A stretch of 64,000 nt of DNA from Micromonospora luteifusca. Lineage in GTDB: Bacteria; Actinomycetota; Actinomycetes; Mycobacteriales; Micromonosporaceae. Positions 41,282-49,243 of this stretch are shown here, one piece after another (the stretch's first letter is position 1; each line of letters begins with the position of its first letter). The notes under the pieces are model-generated. The model searched no databases and had not been told where the DNA came from. It worked only from the letters and a program-made list of their open reading frames with translations. Where the stretch lies: contig NZ_JAFBBP010000001.1 in the NCBI RefSeq assembly GCF_016907275.1, forward strand, positions 2,656,001-2,720,000, written 5' to 3'. A program made the position numbers and the translations under genes.

Positions 41282-41788
41282 TCAAACCACCAGGGCCAAC
41301 CACTTGCGGTACGAGGTGGCGAACGGCTCGGTGCCGTCGCCGAGCGCCCCGAACAACCGCTGGGCTGCGGCTTCGGCCTCGACCACCACGTCGTCCGGGT
41401 AGCCGAATCGTGCCCGGTGCTCGGCGAACTCGTCCTCGTCGAGCAACTCCACCAGGCCGGTGGCGCGACGCCGGACGACGTCCAGGTCCAGGTCGATCAG
41501 GTGGACCGTGTCGTCGGATTCCCAGTGGGCCGGGGTGGCGATGTCGCAGTAGACCTCGCTGGTGCGGGGCGGTGGGTTGAACATGGCCGTCCACCAGGCG
41601 CGATGCGGCACCAGCAGCACGAACGGGATCTTCTCCACCGACGGCCGGCCGTGGTAGACCGACTCGGTGCCCTGCGGCACGCCGAGCCAGACGCCGAGGT
41701 CGTCCTCGGTGAGCCGGCGGGCCGGGTAGTCGCGGTGGGCGCTGCCGTCGTACTTGCGGTAGATCACTCGGACCATGTCGCTCGGCAT
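41282..41788 (-). CDS. DUF402 domain protein
   Basis: A 168-residue protein of the DUF402 family (MVRVIYRKYDGSAHRDYPARRL, WWTAMFNPPPRTSEVYCDIATPAHWESDDTVHLIDLDLDVVR), which includes nucleoside-di/triphosphate phosphatases (Ntdp) and RNase-like domains. The catalytic acidic residues in IDLDLD are present. The ATG at 41788 is supported by TAGGGT 7 nt upstream. Confidence 0.8.
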   Translation of the reverse strand: MPSDMVRVIYRKYDGSAHRDYPARRLTEDDLGVWLGVPQGTESVYHGRPSVEKIPFVLLVPHRAWWTAMFNPPPRTSEVYCDIATPAHWESDDTVHLIDLDLDVVRRRATGLVELLDEDEFAEHRARFGYPDDVVVEAEAAAQRLFGALGDGTEPFATSYRKWLALVV

Positions 41789-41933
41789 GATTCGCACCCT
41801 AACCGATACTGCCCACGCGTCGTAGCGCGGCCGTAACCGGACGGCGCGGACCCGCGACGACCAGCTGGCCCGGCAGCACGCCACGCGGCGGATGGGCGCA
41901 GCCCGTGTCGGCGGCGGCGGGTACCGTCGCACG

Positions 41934-44096
41934 GTGACTCCGCCCCGCACCGCCACCGGTTCCGCCACCCCATCGGCCCGTGCCGGGAGCCGGCGGCGGG
42001 GCGCCCGGCCCAGTGGCACGGAGTTGCTGGCGGCGGCGGTCGGCGCGGTCCCGGGCGGCGCGGAACGCCCCGGCCAGCAGCAGATGACCACGGCCATCGA
42101 GGAGTGCGTGGCCGGCGGCGAGCATCTGCTCGTGCAGGCGGGCACCGGCACCGGCAAGTCGTTGGCCTACCTCGCGCCGGCGCTCACCGTGGACGGCCCG
42201 GTAGTGGTCTCCACCGCGACCCTGGCGTTGCAGTCCCAGTTGGTCGACCACGATCTGCCCCGGCTGGCCGACGCGGTGGAGCCGCTGCTGGGCCGCCGGC
42301 CCACCTTCGCGGTGCTCAAGGGTCGCCACCACTACCTCTGCCTTGCCCGACTGGACAACTCCACCGAGGAGGAACCGGAGGACACCCTCTTCGACGCCCC
42401 CGCGGCTCGCCCCGGCGGCGGGACGAAGTGGCTCGGTGAGGCAGGCCGGTTGGGCAAGCAGGTCGAGCGGCTGCGTGACTGGGCCGAACGGACGGCCACC
42501 GGCGACCGGGACGAGCTGGACCCAGGCGTCGACGATCAGGCCTGGCGGCTGGTGTCGATGCCGGCCCGGGAGTGCGTCGGGGCGGCCCGCTGCCCGTTCG
42601 GGCAGGAGTGCTTCGCCGAAGCTTCGCGGGCCCGGGCCCGCGAGGCCGACATCGTGGTGACCAACCACAGCCTGCTCGCGGTCGACATGCTCGCCGACCG
42701 GCACATCGTGCCGCCGCACAAGCTGCTCATCGTCGACGAGGCGCACGAGCTCGCCGACCGGGTCTCCTCCGCGGCCCAGGCCGAGCTGGTGCCGGAGCTG
42801 ATCGACCGGACCACCCGGCGGGCACGCCCGCTGCTGCGGCCGGAGACCGCCGACGCGCTCACCGCCGCCGGCGACGCCCTCGCGGTCGGGCTGGCCGAGG
42901 CGCCGGCCGGGCGGATCACCGCCGGGCTGCCGACACCGCTGCGGGAAGCGTGCACGCTGCTCGACGCGGCGACCCGGTCCGCCCTGGACGCGATCGGTGA
43001 CATCAAGTCCGACGATCCCGACCCGGTCCGCAAGCAGCAGGCCAAGGCAGCGCTCGACGAACTCTCCACCACCGCACAGCGCCTCCTGGAGGAGGCCGAC
43101 CACGACGTGGCCTGGGTGGAGAAGAACGACAGCGGCAACCGCCGGGCCCTGGTCGTCGCGCCGCTGTCGGTGGCCGGCACCCTCGCCACCCACCTGTACG
43201 ACGAACGCACCGTCGTCGCCACCTCGGCGACCCTGGCGCTGGGCGGCCGGTTCGACACGGTGGCCCGCGCCCTCGGGCTGGACGCGCCGCCACCCGCCCC
43301 GCCGTCCGCCGCCGCAGCCGCACTGGCGGCCCGCACCGGCCCGGGCCGCCCGGCCGCCGAGGCGCCGGGCCGTCGCCTGGCCGGCGACGTCACACCGAAT
43401 GCCGTCGTACCGGCCACCGAAGGCCCCGGTTGGCGGTCGCTCGACGTTGGTTCGCCGTTCGACTACGCCCGGCAGGGCATCCTGTACGTCGCCGCGCACC
43501 TGCCCCGGCCCAGCGTCTCCGGGCTACCCGACGCCGCTGGGGAGGAGCTGCTCGAGCTGGTCGGAGCGCTCGGTGGTCGTACTCTCGGGCTCTTCTCCTC
43601 CCGGCGGGCCGCGCAGCAGGCGGCGGAGCTGCTCCGCGCGCGGACCGACCTGCCGGTGCTGTTGCAGGGCGAGGAGGCCCTGCCACTGCTGGTCCGCCGC
43701 TTCCGGGAGGAACGTGCCAGCTGTCTGTTCGGGGTGATGTCGCTCTGGCAGGGGGTGGATGTGCCGGGTGACGCCTGTCAGCTCGTGGTCATCGACCGGC
43801 TGCCCTTCCCGCGACCGGACGAGCCGCTTGCGGCGGCTCGTGCCGCCGCCGTGGATGCGGGCGGCGGCTCCGGCTTCGCTGCGGTCAGCGTGCCGATCGC
43901 GGCGGTACGGCTGGCTCAGGGCGTGGGCCGGTTGATCCGGGCGACCGGCGACCGGGGCGTCGTCGCGGTGCTCGACTCCCGACTGGAGACGGCCCGGGGC
44001 TACGGGCCGTTCCTGCGCCGCTCGTTGCCGCCGTTCTGGTACACCACCCGCCCCGAGGTGGCGAGAGGCGCCCTGGAACGCCTGGCCAAGTCCTGA
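41934..44096 (+). CDS. DinG/XPD-type Fe-S ATP-dependent DNA helicase
   Basis: A 720-residue SF2 helicase. Walker A is QAGTGTGKSLAY, DEAH is IVDEAHELADR, and an Fe-S cluster domain has cysteines in CLARLD, CVGAARCPFGQEC. Helicase C-terminal motifs VMSLWQGVDVPGD and LAQGVGRLIRATGDRGVVAVLDSR are present. DinG-family helicases unwind R-loops and G-quadruplexes. The GTG at 41934 is preferred because TACCGT lies 6 nt upstream. A 22-nt tandem repeat follows the stop. Confidence 0.9.
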   Translation: MTPPRTATGSATPSARAGSRRRGARPSGTELLAAAVGAVPGGAERPGQQQMTTAIEECVAGGEHLLVQAGTGTGKSLAYLAPALTVDGPVVVSTATLALQSQLVDHDLPRLADAVEPLLGRRPTFAVLKGRHHYLCLARLDNSTEEEPEDTLFDAPAARPGGGTKWLGEAGRLGKQVERLRDWAERTATGDRDELDPGVDDQAWRLVSMPARECVGAARCPFGQECFAEASRARAREADIVVTNHSLLAVDMLADRHIVPPHKLLIVDEAHELADRVSSAAQAELVPELIDRTTRRARPLLRPETADALTAAGDALAVGLAEAPAGRITAGLPTPLREACTLLDAATRSALDAIGDIKSDDPDPVRKQQAKAALDELSTTAQRLLEEADHDVAWVEKNDSGNRRALVVAPLSVAGTLATHLYDERTVVATSATLALGGRFDTVARALGLDAPPPAPPSAAAAALAARTGPGRPAAEAPGRRLAGDVTPNAVVPATEGPGWRSLDVGSPFDYARQGILYVAAHLPRPSVSGLPDAAGEELLELVGALGGRTLGLFSSRRAAQQAAELLRARTDLPVLLQGEEALPLLVRRFREERASCLFGVMSLWQGVDVPGDACQLVVIDRLPFPRPDEPLAAARAAAVDAGGGSGFAAVSVPIAAVRLAQGVGRLIRATGDRGVVAVLDSRLETARGYGPFLRRSLPPFWYTTRPEVARGALERLAKS

Positions 44097-44103
44097 CGCC
44101 GGC

Positions 44104-44163
44104 CCAGGCCGCGGGACGCGCGGGTCCAGGCCGCGGGACGCGCGGGTCCAGGCCGCGGGACGG
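44104..44163. repeat. 22-nt tandem repeat, about 2.7 copies
   Basis: The unit CCAGGCCGCGGGACGCGCGGGT starts at 44104, 44126 and 44148; the third copy is partial. It fills the gap between the convergent DinG-like and AI-2E transporter genes. GC-rich inverted content (GGCCGCGG) could make hairpins. Confidence 0.8.
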
Positions 44164-44171
44164 GGTGTGGT

Positions 44172-45482
44172 CTAGGGGGCCTGGGAGGCGACGACCACGG
44201 CGTCGGGCGGGGTGTCCGGAACCCTTCGAGCGGCAAGCCTGCGGATCGCGGTGTTAAGTACCGCGATGAGCGGCACGGAGACCAGCGCGCCGGTGATGCC
44301 GGCGAGTACGACACCGGCGGCGATTCCGATGATCACGGCGAGCGGGTGGAGGGCGACCGCCCGTCCCATGATCAGCGGTTGGAGCACGTGCCCCTCGATC
44401 TGCTGCACACCGATCACCGCGCCCAAGATGATCAACGCGGTGACCGGGCCGCTGTCGACAAGCGCCACCAGCACCGCCACACCACCGGAGAGCGCCGCAC
44501 CGACGATCGGGATGAACGCGCCGAGGAAGACCAGCGCGGCCAGCGGGAAGGCGAACGGGACGTCGAAGATGACCAGGAAGATGCCGATGCCGACCGCGTC
44601 GATGAAGGCCACCAGCACGGTCGCTCGGACGTAGGCGCCGAGCGTGTGCCAGGAGGCGCGGCCGGCGTCGTCGACCTTCCACCGGGCAGCGACCGGCAGC
44701 AGCCGAACCAGGAAGCGCCAGATCCGGTTGCCGTCGCGCAGGAAGAAGAACGTGGCGAAGAGCACCAGGAGCGTGCCGGTCAGCACCTCGGCCAGCGTCG
44801 CGGCAGTGCTCAGCGCCCCGCTGGTGAACTTCGAGGTGTTGTCGTTGATCCAGGCCTGTGCCTCGTCGATGTAGCGGTCGAGCTGCGTGTCGGAGAGGTG
44901 CAGCGGGCCGGTCTTCAGCCAGTTCTGGATCTGGCGGACACCCTCCGACGACTTCTCGCTCAGCTCGGGCACACCGCGGATGAACTCGTTGACCACCAGC
45001 GTCAGGGTGCCGATCACCGCGACCAGGCCGCCGACCAGCACCACTGCCGTCGCCAGCGAGCGGGGCAGTCGGGCGCGCAGCAGCCAGCCCACCGCCGGTG
45101 CGAGCAGCGCGGAGAGCAGCAGCGCGATCGCCAGCGGAATGATCACGATCTTGATCGTGCCGACGATCCTGAGCAGGGCCCAGGCCACCACACCGATCAC
45201 GATCAGTCGCCAGCACCACGCGGCGGCGATCCGCAGCCCGTGCGGGACGTCGGCGTCGTCCCGGCTGGCGGTCGAGCTGTGCAGGTCCAGCGGGGCTTCC
45301 GCGCCGTAGACCGCGGCGCTCGGCGGTGCGGTCGGCCCCGGCACCGCCGGCGACGCCAGCCGGGCCGCCTCCGACACGTCGGTCAACTCTTCACTCGACG
45401 TGCGCTGGTCGGCGCGCGCCGACTCCTTCCGCGACTGGTAGGCGCGGCGGAGCCGCCCGCGTACCCGCTCGAAGCGGCTCAA
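44172..45482 (-). CDS. AI-2E family transporter
   Basis: A 436-residue membrane protein with eight or so helices and the AI-2E/TqsA-PerM family core (LIVIGVVAWALLRIVGTIKIVIIPLAIALLLSALLAPAV, FFFLRDGNRIWRFLVRLLP, LGAFIPIVGAALSGGVAVLVAL, IEGHVLQPLIMGRAVALHPLAVIIGI). A TTG start at 45482 has AGGAGG 5 nt upstream, better than the ATG at 45536, which would add 18 residues. Members export or import small molecules, including autoinducers or cations; substrate here unknown. Confidence 0.85.
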   Translation of the reverse strand: MSRFERVRGRLRRAYQSRKESARADQRTSSEELTDVSEAARLASPAVPGPTAPPSAAVYGAEAPLDLHSSTASRDDADVPHGLRIAAAWCWRLIVIGVVAWALLRIVGTIKIVIIPLAIALLLSALLAPAVGWLLRARLPRSLATAVVLVGGLVAVIGTLTLVVNEFIRGVPELSEKSSEGVRQIQNWLKTGPLHLSDTQLDRYIDEAQAWINDNTSKFTSGALSTAATLAEVLTGTLLVLFATFFFLRDGNRIWRFLVRLLPVAARWKVDDAGRASWHTLGAYVRATVLVAFIDAVGIGIFLVIFDVPFAFPLAALVFLGAFIPIVGAALSGGVAVLVALVDSGPVTALIILGAVIGVQQIEGHVLQPLIMGRAVALHPLAVIIGIAAGVVLAGITGALVSVPLIAVLNTAIRRLAARRVPDTPPDAVVVASQAP

Positions 45483-45642
45483 GCGCACCTCCTGGCAGAA
45501 AAGCCGGTCCGCCCACGACAACAGGTCGGACAGCATACGTCCGTTCCCGACACCGTAGGGCAGTTCCGCCACACAATGCCCCGACCACCACCGGCATAAC
45601 CACCGGCGGGTCCGCCGTCGGCCACACGGTAGCGTTTGCGGC

Positions 45643-45981
45643 GTGACCGCCGACAACGATCTCGACACCGGCCTGCCGATCCGCATGCTGCACGACCGCG
45701 TGCTGGTGCGGATGGAGGGCAGCGAGGGCGAGCGGCGCTCCACCGCCGGCATCGTCATCCCGGCGACCGCCGCGGTCGGCAAGCGCCTCGCCTGGGCCAC
45801 CGCGGTCGGGGTGGGGCCGAACGTCCGCGCCATCGTCTCCGGCGACCGGGTGCTCTTCGACCCGGACGACCGCTCCGAGGTCGAGCTGCACGGCCGTGGG
45901 TACGTGCTGCTGCGGGAGCGGGACGTGCACGCCGTGGCCGCCGAGCGGATCGAGAACGATCCCACCGGCCTCTACCTCTGA
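45643..45981 (+). CDS. GroES-like (Cpn10 family) co-chaperonin
   Basis: A 112-residue Cpn10-fold protein with the GroES mobile-loop region (about 27-40, ERRSTAGIVIPATA) and the roof segment around SGDRVLFDPDDRSEVELHGRGYVLLRERDV. It is longer and more divergent than the classical 10-kDa GroES and has no groEL neighbour; groEL in this window is about 14 kb away. It may be a paralogue for a specialised chaperonin. The GTG start has TAGCGT 7 nt upstream. Confidence 0.82.
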   Translation: MTADNDLDTGLPIRMLHDRVLVRMEGSEGERRSTAGIVIPATAAVGKRLAWATAVGVGPNVRAIVSGDRVLFDPDDRSEVELHGRGYVLLRERDVHAVAAERIENDPTGLYL

Positions 45982-46074
45982 CCCACCTCCCCCGGCCAGC
46001 AGGCCCGGCCGCGCACCGTTTGCCCTGGCGCACGACGGGAAGCCATCCGGCGACCGTGGCCCTGGGGAGGGACG

Positions 46075-46242
46075 ATGCCAGTATTCGTCAAGAAGCTGCT
46101 GACCTGGGGCAGTGTCGCGTTCCTGATCTACTTCGTGGCCTTCCGGCCGGACGGCGCCGCGCAGATGTTCAAGGCGATCGGGGCTGCGCTGATCGCGATG
46201 TTCCAGGGCTTCGGTGACTTCCTCACCACCCTGATGACCTGA
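46075..46242 (+). CDS. 55-residue small membrane protein
   Basis: A 55-residue frame with one hydrophobic segment (about residues 10-23) and a second amphipathic or hydrophobic stretch (about 30-48). The ATG at 46075 has GGGGAGG 4 nt upstream, which is strong. It follows the GroES-like gene on the same strand by 93 nt. Function unknown. Confidence 0.6.
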   Translation: MPVFVKKLLTWGSVAFLIYFVAFRPDGAAQMFKAIGAALIAMFQGFGDFLTTLMT

Positions 46243-46266
46243 ACCGGCCCGCCGGGGCGCCGGCGA

Positions 46267-47703
46267 TCAGGGATGACCCGGCGGCCACGGCGCCGCAGGG
46301 CGCAGGCCGGGCCAGCCGGGCGGGGCGTATCCCACCGGAGGCGGAGCAGGGGCCAGCACCACCGGAATCGGCACCACCGGCTCGTCCGGCGCATCCACCG
46401 AACGCTGCGTACCGTCCGGGAAGCGCAGGTGGTAGCGGCTGCCGTCCCAGACCCCCGTCGGGGCCTGCGGGTCCCGACCGACGAAGAACGACCGGTACGC
46501 GCTGATGGTGTCCAGCAACTCCCGCTCCTCCCGTGCGGTCCGTTCCTGGTCGGCGGGCTTACGGTCCAACCCGCGCAGCGTCCCGTCGCGCAGCAGGGCC
46601 AACCGGGTGGCGGCGGACTGGTAGCCGCGCATCGCCCGCACCCCGGCGTCGCCGGCCACCCGCCGCGCCCAACTGCGGGCCGCGTGCCGCCTGCCGAGGC
46701 TGCTCAACGCAGCCACCTCGGGTGGGCTCAGCCAACCGGCACGGACGTAGTCGGGCAATGTCCGCTCGGTGAGCCGCCCCTCCCAGGCGCGCAGCCACAC
46801 CGCCAATCCCACGGTGCCGAAGAAGACCGGCACCATCAGGCCCAGGAAGCCGTACAGCATGATCAACGCTTCGCCGGTGACCTGGGTCAGCGTGGGCAGC
46901 AGGTTCCACGTGCCGTGCAGCATCATCGCCAGCAGCAGGCCGGCGATCGGGGCGAGCACCCGCACCCTCCGGTCGGCCGTCCGCGCCGCGATGCCCAGCC
47001 CGATACCGGTCATCGAGGTGAAGAGCGGATGGGCGAACCCGAACAACAGGATCCGCAGAATGAAGATCGAAATCACCTGCTGGATGCCCGTCGCCGGGCC
47101 ATAACGGTCGGCACCGGACGCGTAGCCCAGCCCGCCCAGGTAGAGGATGTTCTCCACCATCGCGAAGCCGACCGCGGACAGCCCGCAGTAGACCAGGCCG
47201 TCGGTGATCCCGGACCACTCACGACGGCGGAACACCAGCAGCAGGATCGGGCCCAGTGCCTTGGTCAGCTCTTCGACGAACGGCGCCACCAGCACCCCGG
47301 TGAGCGCGGACGGCAGGCCCCAGTCGTCGAAGCGGCTCGCGGCGAAGTCGTTCACCGTGAGCGAGGCGGCGGTGGAGACGAACGCCCCCCAGGCGAAGCA
47401 GAAGACCAGATATTTCAAGGGCTCCGGTTCGTACCGGTCCAGCCAGAGGAAGCAGGCGACCAGCACCGGCACCGGCAGAATGGCGGCGGCCACCCCGATC
47501 AGCAGAGCCTGCGCGCCGAGCGACTGGCCGAGCGTGAAGACCATGAACACCGCGCAGGCGGCGATGAACAGCACTACCCCGGCCAGCACCAGGAACCGTC
47601 GCCAGCCCAGTCGGCGCAACGGCATCCGGGGTGCCTCGCCGACGGACGGGGCCGTGGATGCGGGCGACGACGGCAGAGGTGAACCGGGCGGGGTGTCGGC
47701 CAT
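46267..47703 (-). CDS. PrsW-family intramembrane metalloprotease
   Basis: A 478-residue protein. The membrane core (about 45-320) has several helices with the PrsW-type EELTK motif (PFVEELTKALGPILLL) and histidines in FAHPLFTSMTG and MMLHGTWNLL as metal ligands. An extra Pro/Arg-rich C-terminus (about 335-478) extends beyond the family. PrsW proteases cut anti-sigma factors or other membrane proteins. The ATG at 47703 has TACGCT 6 nt upstream. Confidence 0.88.
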   Translation of the reverse strand: MADTPPGSPLPSSPASTAPSVGEAPRMPLRRLGWRRFLVLAGVVLFIAACAVFMVFTLGQSLGAQALLIGVAAAILPVPVLVACFLWLDRYEPEPLKYLVFCFAWGAFVSTAASLTVNDFAASRFDDWGLPSALTGVLVAPFVEELTKALGPILLLVFRRREWSGITDGLVYCGLSAVGFAMVENILYLGGLGYASGADRYGPATGIQQVISIFILRILLFGFAHPLFTSMTGIGLGIAARTADRRVRVLAPIAGLLLAMMLHGTWNLLPTLTQVTGEALIMLYGFLGLMVPVFFGTVGLAVWLRAWEGRLTERTLPDYVRAGWLSPPEVAALSSLGRRHAARSWARRVAGDAGVRAMRGYQSAATRLALLRDGTLRGLDRKPADQERTAREERELLDTISAYRSFFVGRDPQAPTGVWDGSRYHLRFPDGTQRSVDAPDEPVVPIPVVLAPAPPPVGYAPPGWPGLRPAAPWPPGHP

Positions 47704-47768
47704 GCGGTCAGCGTAGCCATCCGCTGCCGGCTGGTCCGGGCGCATCGGTAGCCGCTATGCTGCCGACA

Positions 47769-47935
47769 GGTCACGAGTGCCAGCGTTCAGCCCCGGCTTG
47801 CTGGCCGGCAACCCTCGTCGAGTTCGCGGTGGGGTGCCCCGGGTGATGACCGGGCCCAGCCCGATCGGTGTGCTGGGCAAGCGCGGACCCCGTCCCAACA
47901 GTGCACCCGGGGTCCCTGACCCCGGAGGTTCCGGC
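47769..47935 (+). ncRNA. SAM-IV riboswitch with translational expression platform
   Basis: The + strand segment begins GGTCACGAGTGCCAGCG and ends TGACC at 47847-47851, closing P1 with 47769-47773. Internal motifs GCCCCGGCTTGCTGGCCGG and CAACCCTC match SAM-IV/SAM-I-type aptamers of actinobacteria. A 7-bp hairpin GCCCAGC / GCTGGGC (47854-47878) fits the extra downstream hairpin of SAM-IV. In the following stretch two hairpins are mutually exclusive: GGACCCCG (47885-47892) with CGGGGTCC (47908-47915), or CCGGGGTC (47907-47914) with GACCCCGG (47918-47925). The latter hides part of the SD GGAGG at 47924-47928. Confidence 0.85.
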
Positions 47936-49210
47936 GTGCCCGTCACCCTCGTCCCCTCGCTGCCCACCCGCTTCGACGCCACGCCCACGCCGGCCTCGTC
48001 GCGGCCGCTCGACGTCCTCGGCGTGCCAGGCGAGATCAACCTGGACTACGCGGCCAGCGCACCGTGCGCGCAGGCCGCCGCCGACGCGGTGGCCGAGCTG
48101 CTGCCCTGGTACGCCAGCGTGCATCGTGGCGCGGGAGCACTGTCCCGGCGCTGCACCCTCGCGTACGAGCAGGCCCGGCAGACGATCGGCGACTTCTTCG
48201 GCGTCCGCGCCGACGATCACGTGATCTTCACCCGCAACACCACCGACGCGCTCAACCTGCTGGCGCGGGCGCTGCCGGCCGGCACGACCGTGGTCACCTT
48301 CGCCTCCGAGCACCACGCCAACCTGCTGCCCTGGCCGCGCGGCTCGGTGCGGCTCCCGGTGCCCACCGACCCCGCCGGGGCGGTACGCGACCTCGCCGCC
48401 GCCCTCAGCGAGCTACGTCGGGGCAGCAGCCCGGCGCTGCCGGTGCTGGTCGCGGTCACCGGTGCGAGCAACGTGACAGGTGAGCTGTGGCCGGTCGCCG
48501 AGCTGGCCCAGGTGGCCCACCGGCACGGTGCCCGGATCGTGCTCGACGCCGCGCAACTCGCCCCGCACGCCCCGGTCGACCTGCTCACCCTCGACGTCGA
48601 CTACCTGGCCGTGTCGGGCCACAAGCTGTACGCGCCGTTCGGCGCGGGCGTGCTGATCGGGCGGGCGGACTGGTTGGACGAGGCCCCGCCGTACCTGGCG
48701 GGCGGCGGCGCCACCAGCCGCGTCGGTCCGGCCACCCATGACGTGACCTGGACGACCGGTCCGGCACGGCACGAAGGCGGTACCCCGAACCTGCTCGGCG
48801 CGGTGGCGCTGGCGGCAGTGTGCGCGGCGCTCGGCGACGCCGACCGGGCCGCGCTGGCCGCCCGCGAGCAGGCGCTGCTGGCCCGACTGCGGACCGGCAT
48901 CGCCGCCCTGCCGCACGTGGTGGAGCTGCGTACCTTCGGCCCGGACGCGCCGCGGGTCGGCATCGTCTCGTTCGTGGTCGCCGGCTGGGACTCCGCCGAC
49001 GTGGCCGCGCGGCTGGCCGGCGAGCACCGGATCGGCGTACGCGACGGGTTGTTCTGCGCCCACCCGCTGGCCCGACGGCTGCTCACCGAGGCGGCGGGGC
49101 GTACCGGCCGGCGGGACCTGCCGCCGACCGCACTGCGCGCCAGCATCGGCCTCGGCAGCACGGCAGCACAGGTGGACCGGCTGCTCGCCGCGCTCGCCGA
49201 GCTGGGCTGA
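47936..49210 (+). CDS. Class V aminotransferase / cysteine-desulfurase-like PLP enzyme
   Basis: A 424-residue fold-type I PLP enzyme. The PLP Lys is in SGHKLYAPFG (Lys in GHK), with NTTDALNLLARAL and TGASNVTGELWPVAELAQ as class V aminotransferase/cysteine-desulfurase regions. A SAM-IV riboswitch upstream suggests a role in sulfur amino-acid metabolism. The GTG at 47936 has GGAGG 8 nt upstream; a longer frame from 47777 would overlap the riboswitch. Confidence 0.85.
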   Translation: MPVTLVPSLPTRFDATPTPASSRPLDVLGVPGEINLDYAASAPCAQAAADAVAELLPWYASVHRGAGALSRRCTLAYEQARQTIGDFFGVRADDHVIFTRNTTDALNLLARALPAGTTVVTFASEHHANLLPWPRGSVRLPVPTDPAGAVRDLAAALSELRRGSSPALPVLVAVTGASNVTGELWPVAELAQVAHRHGARIVLDAAQLAPHAPVDLLTLDVDYLAVSGHKLYAPFGAGVLIGRADWLDEAPPYLAGGGATSRVGPATHDVTWTTGPARHEGGTPNLLGAVALAAVCAALGDADRAALAAREQALLARLRTGIAALPHVVELRTFGPDAPRVGIVSFVVAGWDSADVAARLAGEHRIGVRDGLFCAHPLARRLLTEAAGRTGRRDLPPTALRASIGLGSTAAQVDRLLAALAELG

Positions 49211-49243
49211 GGGCACAGCACGCCGAGCTGGGCTGGATCCCGC

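Noticed and set aside
44104..44163. 22-nt repeats as a possible CRISPR array
   Set aside because: Direct tandem units without spacers, only 2.7 copies, and no cas genes in the window.
44346..45599. 417-codon + strand open frame over the AI-2E transporter gene
   Set aside because: Antisense shadow, rich in Asp, Gln, His, Arg and Gly, with no recognisable domain.
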